From Alteromonas sp. ALT199 (GTDB lineage Bacteria; Pseudomonadota; Gammaproteobacteria; Enterobacterales; Alteromonadaceae): a stretch of DNA of 48,736 nucleotides. The stretch covers positions 1 to 48,736 of the forward strand of contig NZ_JAHHDX010000175.1 of the NCBI RefSeq assembly GCF_018619335.1, written 5' to 3'. Below the pieces are notes generated by a model. It was given only the letters and a program-made list of their open reading frames with translations, made no database searches and had not been told where the DNA came from. A program made the translations under genes and the position numbers. This document shows, in pieces, positions 35,199 through 42,621 of the stretch (position 1 is the stretch's first letter; each line of letters begins with the position of its first letter).

Positions 35199-36032
35199 TT
35201 ACAGTGGAAGTACTTCAAACGTACCTGAGTAGCTTCCATTACGTGTTGTAGCAGGCTTTTCAGCCTTATCGTCTTCATAGCCAATTTCTACAAAGTACAT
35301 CCCAGCTTGCGGCCAAGTGATTTCAACCTGACCATTTTTGTCTGAGGTTACTTTAATCGTTTCCTGATCGTTTCTGTAGCGCATACCACCACGAACAACT
35401 TCAACTTCGGCGCCAACCGCTGGCTCGCCGTCAATAAGTAGTTTGAACGTTGCAGTTTCGGTAGCGAATAGGTCATTAGGGTGAGTCACAGGTACTAACT
35501 CTAGACCCACGTTGTCAGGCGAGAATACTTTATTAGATGGCGCACCTAGAGTAACAAATGTCTCTACTCGGCGAGAACTCTGCATCACGCGAAGACCGTC
35601 AGCTTTCTTAGGCACAGCTGTTGCAAACTCTTCAGGCTTATATTCTTCACCACGGCCAGGCCACATCTTACGTTTACCTTCTTCGTCTCGCCAGAAAGCG
35701 CGAATGCCACTACTTGCAGACGTAAGTTTGTAAGTTCCTTCCTTATCTAGCTTTAAATCGAAGGTAGTTCTGTACTTGCCGCGCGCCATATTCTCTACGT
35801 CTACGGTTTCACCTTCTGGCGATTGAACCACTAAGTTATTAGCATTCATTGCGAAGTGGTCAGGGTGAAAAATAGTATTTGAAATAGCGGCATCAAACGT
35901 TACGTAAGCTTCTTCACCTGATAATACGGTAGAGCTTGGAAGTAACCACGCGCGATGCGCACTGGCTGAAAATGACACGGCAAGTGTTGCTGCTAGCGCA
36001 ATTGCTGAAGCTTTTACTGATAATTTTTTCAT
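35199..36032 (-). CDS. DUF4198 periplasmic protein
   Basis: The 277-residue protein has a clear signal peptide (about 25 residues, ending SASA) and predicted beta domains of the DUF4198 family. After cleavage the mature protein would begin HRAWLLPS; AH-x-x-WL at this place is the family hallmark. Further His residues occur in FHPDHF, and a C-terminal Ig/carboxypeptidase-regulatory-like domain includes VTSDKNGQVEITWPQAGMYFVEIGY. Some DUF4198 proteins accompany metal transporters such as nickel uptake systems. Here the neighbours point to iron. AGAGGA lies 4 bases before the ATG. Confidence 0.8.
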   Translation of the reverse strand: MKKLSVKASAIALAATLAVSFSASAHRAWLLPSSTVLSGEEAYVTFDAAISNTIFHPDHFAMNANNLVVQSPEGETVDVENMARGKYRTTFDLKLDKEGTYKLTSASSGIRAFWRDEEGKRKMWPGRGEEYKPEEFATAVPKKADGLRVMQSSRRVETFVTLGAPSNKVFSPDNVGLELVPVTHPNDLFATETATFKLLIDGEPAVGAEVEVVRGGMRYRNDQETIKVTSDKNGQVEITWPQAGMYFVEIGYEDDKAEKPATTRNGSYSGTFEVLPL

Positions 36033-36087
36033 AATGTCCTCTTATTGTTTCTCTGCTGAGCGAACGTTGAATTAGTGGCTTAGCAGA

Positions 36088-36618
36088 TTAGTCTTCCAGA
36101 CGCAGTACGACACGTCCAAGTTCTGAATTCCCTTTTACTTCTACCGGTAATGATGCGGCAGATAACGGCAACGTAAATGGCAGAGACAGTACTTCACGCC
36201 CACCTACTTCCCGTGATGCTTCTATGCGTAGCGTGTATTCGCCATCTGCCAGTTCCGCTAACGCTTTATTTAACTGCGAATCGATGCTGTAATCGCCAGG
36301 GCCTTTTGTTGCACTAGTAAGCCCGTCATAAGGCAAATCTAGGCTGCGTCCACCGCGACGCCACCATTGGCGCAAGTCCTTAAGCCACTCTTTACCTTTG
36401 TCTTCACGCATTTCGACGTCGTACCATACCGCTACCTGAGTAGCCTTTCGTTTACTGTCTTCAATCCACACCGCGAGATAGGGTTTGTGATATTCAGCCA
36501 CATCAAGTTGAGGTACGGTAACGTCAAGTTTGGCTTGAGCTGCTGCGTATGTAGCACCCGAGGCAAACGTCATAGTTAATAATGTCGCTGCTATTAATGC
36601 GCCTTTCCTCGTTTTCAT
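36088..36618 (-). CDS. DUF2271 periplasmic protein
   Basis: I start at 36618, where AAGGAG stands 8 bases before an ATG that begins a signal peptide (MKTRKGALIAATLLTMTFAS); a longer reading from 36711 runs into the preceding gene. The 176-residue product shows DUF2271 features: KPYLAVWIED, ATQVAVWYDV, KEWLKDLRQWWRRGG and a C-terminal YTLRIEASREVGGRE. The family has no established function but recurrently accompanies PepSY and DUF4198 proteins in iron-regulated loci. It is the second gene of the set. Confidence 0.83.
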   Translation of the reverse strand: MKTRKGALIAATLLTMTFASGATYAAAQAKLDVTVPQLDVAEYHKPYLAVWIEDSKRKATQVAVWYDVEMREDKGKEWLKDLRQWWRRGGRSLDLPYDGLTSATKGPGDYSIDSQLNKALAELADGEYTLRIEASREVGGREVLSLPFTLPLSAASLPVEVKGNSELGRVVLRLED

Positions 36619-36664
36619 GTAAACACTCCTTAAAATTGTGTAGATAAGTGCCAGTAGCGTCGTG

Positions 36665-37264
36665 CTAGTGCACAAATAGTAAAATAATGACAAACGGGAT
36701 GAGTACGCCAAGCATAGTAATGGGCCAGGTCGACGCGCGAGTTTTCGAGTGACGCATTAGCAGCTGCAGCCCAGTTACACTAAAAATAATGCAGGCAATA
36801 GCAAAAATATCGATAAACCAGCGCCAAGTATCTCCCGTGTTTCGCCCTTTATGCAGATCGTTGAAATAAGATATCAACCCTCTATCCACGTTTTCATAAG
36901 TCACAGTGCCAAGTTCAGCATCTACTGCAATCCAACTGTCGGCACCGGGACCAGGCCAAGCGGCATAAAACTCAATACCATCCCATTCACCTGTCACCGA
37001 TGAAGGTAATGAAATGCCCTCTTGTGACTGCATGAACACGGCAAGCTCGCTTGGAATGTGAATGTCACCCGTATCCAGAGAAACCAACTGGTCGATGACC
37101 AACGGTGGTAAGCCTAATTCAGCTGACGTTACAGTTCTGTTAGCAGGAATATCTGCTGCGTGATTTAGCGTGATCCCCGTTACAGCAAACAACAGCATCC
37201 CGACCAGGCATACTGCGCCACTAATCCAATGCCATTGGCGGATGCCTCCTAAAGAAAAACTCAT
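36665..37264 (-). CDS. PepSY-associated transmembrane protein
   Basis: The 199-residue inner-membrane protein has three hydrophobic segments: near residues 13-33 after RQWHWISG, near 150-168, and at the C-terminus. A PepSY-like periplasmic part (GADSWIAVDAELGTVTYENV) and the motif YFNDLHKGR lie between the first two. Conserved His residues at membrane edges (QWHW, NHAA, DLHKG, RHSK) are compatible with haem or metal handling, as suggested for PepSY-TM reductase modules, but this is inference. It is the first gene after the Fur-like site at 37355-37373, and heads the PepSY-DUF2271-DUF4198-reductase operon. Confidence 0.83.
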   Translation of the reverse strand: MSFSLGGIRQWHWISGAVCLVGMLLFAVTGITLNHAADIPANRTVTSAELGLPPLVIDQLVSLDTGDIHIPSELAVFMQSQEGISLPSSVTGEWDGIEFYAAWPGPGADSWIAVDAELGTVTYENVDRGLISYFNDLHKGRNTGDTWRWFIDIFAIACIIFSVTGLQLLMRHSKTRASTWPITMLGVLIPFVIILLFVH

Positions 37265-37354
37265 AATTTCGTTGCTAACTCTCTGTATTATCCAGCGATA
37301 CTAATTATATTTGACGAGCTAGATAATACAGGTATTTTCACCCTTTTCAATGTA

Positions 37355-37373
37355 AATGAGATTTATTCTCATT
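37355..37373. promoter_or_regulatory. Probable Fur box upstream of the PepSY operon
   Basis: AATGAGATTTATTCTCATT is a near-perfect palindrome and matches the AATGANAATNATTNTCATT-type Fur consensus with one mismatch. It lies 91 bases before the PepSY gene start and after the end of the TPR gene, so iron repression of the PepSY-reductase set is likely. Confidence 0.8.
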
Positions 37374-37470
37374 GTTGAGTTTTTTTGCGCAATAACTTTT
37401 AAGTATTGCTTCATTTTTCACGTAAACGAGGTCTCAAGAAGCGACAAGAAAAAGGTAATTACACAGCGCT

Positions 37471-38844
37471 TCATATTGTGTTTTTCACTAAGTTTTCCAG
37501 CGATTGGATGTTGCCAAGTAAATCAGAACGAGATGGGTATGATTTATAGACTTGTCGTAAAAGTATCAGTGCATCTTGGTACTGACGCTGGTCAATGGCA
37601 ATTTGCGCTCGTCCGAGCATGGCGCGCTGCTTAACGTCGGTGAGTGACTCAGCTCGTAGATAGGTCATTTTGGCACGCTCGACGTTTTTCTGTTGACGAT
37701 AGAGTGAGGCGAGAGACAACAGCGCCTCACCATTATCAGGGGCGTCAGCAATGGCTTTGGTTAACAGAGAAATTGCTGTTTTTGTCTGCCCTTTCCCCAT
37801 AGCCAGTTGGGCTTTAAGTACATTGAGCGTGGCTGCTTGAGAGGTCGTGAGCTTTTTCGCATTCTTGTCGGCTGCTTGAGTTAGTTTACCTAAATCAGAC
37901 CATTGCTCATTGGCCGCTAAGTAAGCCGATATTTTGGAGTAAGCGTCAAAACCTTCCCCATCTTTGTCAGTAATAAAAGTCTTCGCATGGGTAGCCAGTA
38001 TGTCTGCGGCGCGACGCGGACTTCCGTCAGATACGTGCAATTTAGCCACTGAAATCAAGTTCGACAGCGAGCGGTCGCCCAGAGAAAGCGCTGTCTCTAA
38101 GCTGCTCAGCGCCTTTACCATGTTTCCCTGCTTCAACGCTATCTGCCCCCGTTGAAGCCAAAGCTGCTGATTGCTTTCATCATCCACCAACATTTCGCTT
38201 AACAAGCTTTCAGCATGTGCAAGTGCATTACTTTCAATAAGCGCGAACAATAAACCTTGATACCATTGCTTGTTTTCAGGTTCGAGCATCAACGCATTTT
38301 GATAGGCACCAATGGCGGTGACAGGTTTGCCAAGCTGAACATTTACATAAGCTAGCTGGCCGAAAAGTTGGGCATCTTGAATACCTAGCTCTACGCTTTT
38401 AGTTAAGTGAGTACGTGCTTTGGCTAATTTATCTGTCATTAAATACGCCATACTCAAACTTCTGTGCGCCGATGGAAGGTTTGGCATAGCATCGATTACG
38501 TCTAACAGCACCTTTTCGGCAAGTGCGTAGTTTTTCTCATTCAATAGCACTTGTCCGTAAAGCTCACGTAAGCGTGGACTAAATTGAGAAATATCCTGCG
38601 TTGCAAATGCGCTGGAAACTTTTGAATAATTACCTGCTTGCAAGTCGGCCTGGATAAGCCCAATAAACTCACCTTCTTCACGGGATATACGTTCGCGGTG
38701 ATCATCTCTTTGGTGCTGACGCAGAACAAACTGCCAATCGGGTTCTTCTAATTCCACCGTTATTTTTGCACTTACCGGCTTAACAAAAGCCAAAGTGCTC
38801 ACTACACAGCTGAAGACAGTTACGGCTGTAATTTTCTTTAACAT
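37471..38844 (-). CDS. TPR protein of the TonB2 system (TtpB-like)
   Basis: The 457-residue product starts at ATG 38844, which gives a signal peptide (MLKKITAVTVFSCVVSTLAF); AGAGG lies about 11 bases upstream, and a TTG further up is too close to it. The rest consists of repeated helix pairs of the tetratricopeptide type (for example GKPVTAIGAYQNALMLEPEN and PDNGEALLSLASLYRQQKN). A TPR protein commonly ends TonB2 clusters in Vibrio, Shewanella and Alteromonas; it likely works in the periplasm with the TonB2 complex. It ends about 100 bases before the Fur-like site. Confidence 0.82.
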   Translation of the reverse strand: MLKKITAVTVFSCVVSTLAFVKPVSAKITVELEEPDWQFVLRQHQRDDHRERISREEGEFIGLIQADLQAGNYSKVSSAFATQDISQFSPRLRELYGQVLLNEKNYALAEKVLLDVIDAMPNLPSAHRSLSMAYLMTDKLAKARTHLTKSVELGIQDAQLFGQLAYVNVQLGKPVTAIGAYQNALMLEPENKQWYQGLLFALIESNALAHAESLLSEMLVDDESNQQLWLQRGQIALKQGNMVKALSSLETALSLGDRSLSNLISVAKLHVSDGSPRRAADILATHAKTFITDKDGEGFDAYSKISAYLAANEQWSDLGKLTQAADKNAKKLTTSQAATLNVLKAQLAMGKGQTKTAISLLTKAIADAPDNGEALLSLASLYRQQKNVERAKMTYLRAESLTDVKQRAMLGRAQIAIDQRQYQDALILLRQVYKSYPSRSDLLGNIQSLENLVKNTI

Positions 38845-38898
38845 TGTCACAATCAACCTCTAAATTCTTTAGCTTTTATTTCGCTTTGTTGCGCCAGA

Positions 38899-39519
38899 CT
38901 AGGCCTCAATAACTACGGGCCAAATAAAACGTGCCTTCACCGCTTCATCTTCTTTGTAGGGCGATGTAAATTTGCTGGCTTTAACAAAGCGCATTATTTC
39001 TTTATTAAGCTCGTGATGCGGGTTCTCGACAATATCCATCAGCTTTACGTTGCCGTTTTCATCAATAATGACGTCGAGCTTTACAATCACCTGCTTGATC
39101 CCTTGCTTTTTAAGTCGCTTGGGGAAACGTATTTTGACTGGTGTAAGCAAGGTGGGCTTTGAGTCCAGTTCGCTTAGCCCAAAGGCATCCAACTTAATGT
39201 CAGGCATATCCCATTGGGTTTGGGCCACTTTAACATTTGGCATGTCGGGTTTTGGCACTTGAATATCTGGCTCAACGCTTAAATCAACCATGGTAATGGC
39301 TGCGCCACTGCCCTCTACCTGCATAACAAGCTCAGTTTCTTCTACTACGTTTTGTGTCTTAGGAGGCGGTGGTGGTGGAGGCGTTACCGCAATGTCTAAT
39401 TTGCGCACAACCATAGTGTCGGGATGCAGGTTAGACAAAAAGTGTCCTAGCCACATAACGCCGAGTGCACTAACGAGCACGGCACCGCTAAGTAGAGAAG
39501 GTTGCAGATTGTATTTCAT
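38899..39519 (-). CDS. tonB2: TonB2-type energy transducer
   Basis: The 206-residue protein has one N-terminal membrane anchor (about 7-29), a short Pro-rich segment with seven consecutive prolines, and a TonB C-terminal domain (KIRFPKRLKKQGIKQVIVKLDV ... ELNKEIMRFVKASKFTSPY). This shorter TonB is typical of TonB2 systems, which energise outer-membrane receptors via ExbB2/ExbD2. GAGG lies 9 bases before the ATG. It sits between exbD2 and the TPR gene. Confidence 0.9.
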   Translation of the reverse strand: MKYNLQPSLLSGAVLVSALGVMWLGHFLSNLHPDTMVVRKLDIAVTPPPPPPPKTQNVVEETELVMQVEGSGAAITMVDLSVEPDIQVPKPDMPNVKVAQTQWDMPDIKLDAFGLSELDSKPTLLTPVKIRFPKRLKKQGIKQVIVKLDVIIDENGNVKLMDIVENPHHELNKEIMRFVKASKFTSPYKEDEAVKARFIWPVVIEA

Positions 39520-39537
39520 TAAATTTTGCCTCGTTCG

Positions 39538-39945
39538 CTATGGCTTCAAAGTGGCGATATTTACCGTGTCGGCACCCGCCAGCTTGGCTTCATCTATAAC
39601 TTCTACCAGTAATTCAGAGCGAACGGCTTTATCTACCTGAATGACCACTGGGCGTTGTTCTTTCATCAACAACTGTTCAACGGTAGAGCGCACACCGCTC
39701 ACACCGATATTGGCACTGTCATACACCACTCCACCGGTTCGGGTAATTGCCACCATGATGGCCATTTGATCAAGCTTTTGTGCTGATATCGCCTGTGGTT
39801 TATCCACCTCTACCCCAGTTTCTTTTACAAACACTGTTGAAACGATAAAGAAAATTAACAGTATAAAAACCACGTCTAGTAGCGGAGACATATCAATGCC
39901 TTGCGCTTGCTGGTTTTCAAGGCGTCGCTGTAATCGACTTGCCAT
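39538..39945 (-). CDS. exbD2: ExbD2 biopolymer transport protein
   Basis: The 135-residue protein has one membrane segment with the proton-pathway aspartate in GIDMSPLLDVVFILLIFFIV and a periplasmic domain, as in ExbD/TolR. It starts with a short basic cytosolic stretch (RLQRRLENQQ). The ribosome site GGGAGG is 7 bases upstream. It follows exbB2 by two bases. Confidence 0.93.
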   Translation of the reverse strand: MASRLQRRLENQQAQGIDMSPLLDVVFILLIFFIVSTVFVKETGVEVDKPQAISAQKLDQMAIMVAITRTGGVVYDSANIGVSGVRSTVEQLLMKEQRPVVIQVDKAVRSELLVEVIDEAKLAGADTVNIATLKP

Positions 39946-39947
39946 AT

Positions 39948-40352
39948 TTACGCCTCCCTTGCGACGGCGCGCTTTACCGCACCATTAACAAACATCAACA
40001 AAAGCCAGCCAGGAATAGCTAAGGTTAAGCCAAGCTGAGTGGTAAAAAGTGCATCGGCAATTCCACCAGTGACGACTTGACTATCGACACCTAACGACAT
40101 CATTCCAGTAAAACTCACTTGTAGGCCTGCAATTGTGCCTAATAGACCCATCAAGGGAAGGGCACTGACCAGTACGGCAGGTACCATTTCTTGCTTTTCT
40201 AGCTCTTTCTCACCGTCATGCAGCTTTTTATTGCCACCGCTTTTGGCAATCTTTTTACGCGACGAAAACAACGCAAAGATTTGCTGATAAGCAAACCATG
40301 CCACCAGCAGCATCAACCAACACAATGCATTCCCCGCTAGCTGTTCAATCAT
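39948..40352 (-). CDS. exbB2: ExbB2 (short MotA/TolQ/ExbB family proton channel)
   Basis: The 134-residue protein is the short form typical of TonB2 systems. It has an N-terminal membrane segment (ALCWLMLLVAWFAYQQIF), then two C-terminal ones including VSALPLMGLLGTIAGLQ and ALFTTQLGLTLAIPGWLLLM, the MotA/TolQ/ExbB core. Its ATG overlaps the stop of the TtpC-like gene (TAATG), so it is coupled. With ExbD2 it uses the proton gradient to drive TonB2. Confidence 0.92.
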   Translation of the reverse strand: MIEQLAGNALCWLMLLVAWFAYQQIFALFSSRKKIAKSGGNKKLHDGEKELEKQEMVPAVLVSALPLMGLLGTIAGLQVSFTGMMSLGVDSQVVTGGIADALFTTQLGLTLAIPGWLLLMFVNGAVKRAVAREA

Positions 40353-41746
40353 TAGCTTGCGCTCGCTTGCTGTTGACCATCACTCTTTTGGTCGGTTTTC
40401 TTAGCAACGTCTGGCTCATCATTGCTAAGCACAAGAGCAAAACTTTCGAGCTCTTCGTAATAATGCCGCGCTTTGCGAGAGAGTACGGCATTTAGAATTA
40501 ATGCCGGTATGGCCACTACCAAGCCTAGTTCTGTCGTTACCAGAGCTTTAGCGATCCCGCCAGAAATAACTTCAGGGTCACTCGAACCAAATGCCGTCAT
40601 CATTCTAAAGGTTTCAATCATGCCGCTTACCGTACCGAGAAGCCCTAGCAAGGGTGCTACGGCAGCAGTTACAGCAATGGTGCCATTGTATTTTTCTAGC
40701 TTAATTTTGTCTTGCTGGAGTGCAGAAAACAGTTCATCGTCGCGTTCAGTTGGCGTGCTTGCACGCTTAGTAATGTTATACAGTTCGCGCTGCATACCAT
40801 CAAAGAAACCAACACCTGAACTTCCCACCATGTTCACCAAGGCTTTCCCTGACGCTACTTGCTTAACCTTAGGTAAGCGCCATAGCTGGATAACTTTAAA
40901 TAGTGCAATAAGCGTAGCGATAAGGGCAAACAGCACAATAGGAATCACCCACACCCCACCTTTCACAACATGTTCGATGACACTTTCTGACGCTTGCTCT
41001 CGTGTAGCGGCGCGGCCAAGAGTAGGATCTATTTTGATACTGCCAGTGCCGCTGCTTGCCAAGTTTGTAAGGCTTTCGGTATCCTTGTCTGAAAAAGTGG
41101 ACGTAGAGGTAAATAGGTCTTGCTTTCGCCCTCCCCTCTTTGTGCGCTCTGCAGTACCCGCAACATTTTGTGCTTGCGCCAGATACCACGTTACCGGACC
41201 AAGAGTAAGTACTTTTGCTTGGGTCACTTCGCCATTAGCCAGTACAACTTTTCCTGCACTGAAATTAGGGGTTTGTTGATTCGCAAACTCTTTCGCTTTT
41301 TCACCCACTTTTTGGACTTTATCAGACAAGCTCATTTCGCTTAATGACAGACTGTCTACACCGGTTTGAAGCAGGAAACGGCTCAACAAATTTTGTTGGA
41401 ACTCTTGTTGCTCGCTCCAGCTCGATAGCCGATTTTCTAACTGGGAAAGACTAAGGGTTCGTTCGTCCATTTTACGGCGGGCGACCGTGGTTTCATTGCG
41501 CAGTTTCATTACCTGCTGTTCAAGCGCACGCAATTCGTTAGCCAGCGCTACCCGCTCTTTACTAATTTTGCTTTCTGTGCGATCCAGACGAGTTTTCGCC
41601 TCTTTAATATTGGCCAACATGCTATCTTCAGGCGCAGCCACTGCAGGTACACAAGCTACTGCGGCACACAAAGCAACGCATGCTGCGAAGAAAGAGGATT
41701 TCAACATTGAATTAGATGTTGTGATAATGTGAGATAAGCATTTCAT
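40352..41746 (-). CDS. TtpC-like long MotA/TolQ/ExbB proton-channel protein
   Basis: The 464-residue protein has a signal peptide-like start, a long coiled-coil periplasmic region (about 45-150; repeated ERVALANELRALEQQVMKL-type heptads), and a C-terminal ExbB core (about 255-440: VIPIVLFALIATLIALFKVI, TAAVAPLLGLLGTVSGMIETF, ALVTTELGLVVAIPALIL). Such proteins (TtpC) are additional components of Vibrio TonB2 complexes. The ATG overlaps the DUF3450 stop (ATGA) with AAGGAG about 8 bases upstream, so I keep this start although a later Met (41707) also gives a signal peptide. Confidence 0.9.
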   Translation of the reverse strand: MKCLSHIITTSNSMLKSSFFAACVALCAAVACVPAVAAPEDSMLANIKEAKTRLDRTESKISKERVALANELRALEQQVMKLRNETTVARRKMDERTLSLSQLENRLSSWSEQQEFQQNLLSRFLLQTGVDSLSLSEMSLSDKVQKVGEKAKEFANQQTPNFSAGKVVLANGEVTQAKVLTLGPVTWYLAQAQNVAGTAERTKRGGRKQDLFTSTSTFSDKDTESLTNLASSGTGSIKIDPTLGRAATREQASESVIEHVVKGGVWVIPIVLFALIATLIALFKVIQLWRLPKVKQVASGKALVNMVGSSGVGFFDGMQRELYNITKRASTPTERDDELFSALQQDKIKLEKYNGTIAVTAAVAPLLGLLGTVSGMIETFRMMTAFGSSDPEVISGGIAKALVTTELGLVVAIPALILNAVLSRKARHYYEELESFALVLSNDEPDVAKKTDQKSDGQQQASAS

Positions 41747-42519
41747 TCGCCTTCTCCTTGAGCCAGCGTAAGTGGTAGAGAAACAAAATCAGGTTCATGC
41801 TTTTTCTCGAAAATAGCGACGGCAAGCGCTACCGCTTCGCTGTCTACGTTTTCACTAAATTGCCACTGCCACTCGCTGTTTTGAACGCGTCCCATACCTT
41901 GATATTGACCATCGGCGTTGGTAAACCACGCATAGCTGCTGCCGATAAAGAACTGTTTAACCAATACATCTTTATCATCGGGAGCGCGCATTACGGTCTC
42001 ATTAACCAAAAGTTTGCTATTGAATTGTGCAAGGGATGAAAGTTTTGCCAAAGTGACCTGAAGTTCATTCGATGTGTCAGCGTCAGCCGCTAATTCGGCT
42101 TGCTCTTTATCCCACGTCTGGCGAATAATTTCAGGCAGCGACGAATAAAGGCTGTCTACTTGCCCTATTACTCCAGTTAAGGCACGCTCTACCCCGTGCT
42201 GTTGTGCTTCAAGCTCACTTTGCTCAGAAAGCAGTGCTTCTCGCTGGGCTTCTACGTCGGTGGTTGCAGCCTTACTTTCGTCAATCATACGCTGCAACTG
42301 AGTTCGTTCAGCTTTAAGCAATTGAATACGCTGACGCAATGCAGGTTCTGATTCACGCCACTTGTTTTCTAGCTTTTGCGTCTGGCGCTCAATGCTAATC
42401 CACTTTTCAGTGAGCCCATCAATTTCGCTGGCTTTTGTTGCTGCGATCACAATACCTGATGAGGACACAGCAAGTGATACTAGTAAAAAAGAAAGCGCTG
42501 CACTTCTCTTAACTTTCAT
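41743..42519 (-). CDS. DUF3450 periplasmic coiled-coil protein
   Basis: The 258-residue protein has a signal peptide (about 27 residues) and a long coiled-coil (about 35-110; QKLENKWRESEPALRQRIQL), followed by a globular part (QFFIGSSYAWFTNADGQYQGMG). DUF3450 proteins regularly precede TtpC-ExbB2-ExbD2-TonB2 in marine gammaproteobacteria. AAGGG stands 6 bases before the ATG. It is the first gene of the six-gene TonB2 operon, downstream of the receptor. Confidence 0.88.
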   Translation of the reverse strand: MKVKRSAALSFLLVSLAVSSSGIVIAATKASEIDGLTEKWISIERQTQKLENKWRESEPALRQRIQLLKAERTQLQRMIDESKAATTDVEAQREALLSEQSELEAQQHGVERALTGVIGQVDSLYSSLPEIIRQTWDKEQAELAADADTSNELQVTLAKLSSLAQFNSKLLVNETVMRAPDDKDVLVKQFFIGSSYAWFTNADGQYQGMGRVQNSEWQWQFSENVDSEAVALAVAIFEKKHEPDFVSLPLTLAQGEGE

Positions 42520-42556
42520 TCAAATCCCTTACATCTCTTAGCTGAATTAATGCGAT

Positions 42557-42595
42557 TGCCGGCACGTCGATATCGCTATCGAGGCCGGCATTTTT
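42557..42595. terminator. Strong stem-loop between the receptor and TonB2 operon
   Basis: TGCCGGC and GCCGGCA pair outside an inner TCGATA/TATCGA stem. The T-run (ATTTTTAA) follows on the plus strand only, whereas both flanking genes run on the minus strand. It may reduce read-through or protect the receptor mRNA end. A true terminator for minus transcription is not certain. Confidence 0.45.
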
Positions 42596-42621
42596 AATGT
42601 CTTGTTTCTGCTTGCTAAGTA

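Noticed and set aside
36619..36711. Longer N-terminus for the DUF2271 protein
   Set aside because: It would overlap the preceding PepSY gene and place the signal peptide internally; the internal ATG has a clear AAGGAG.
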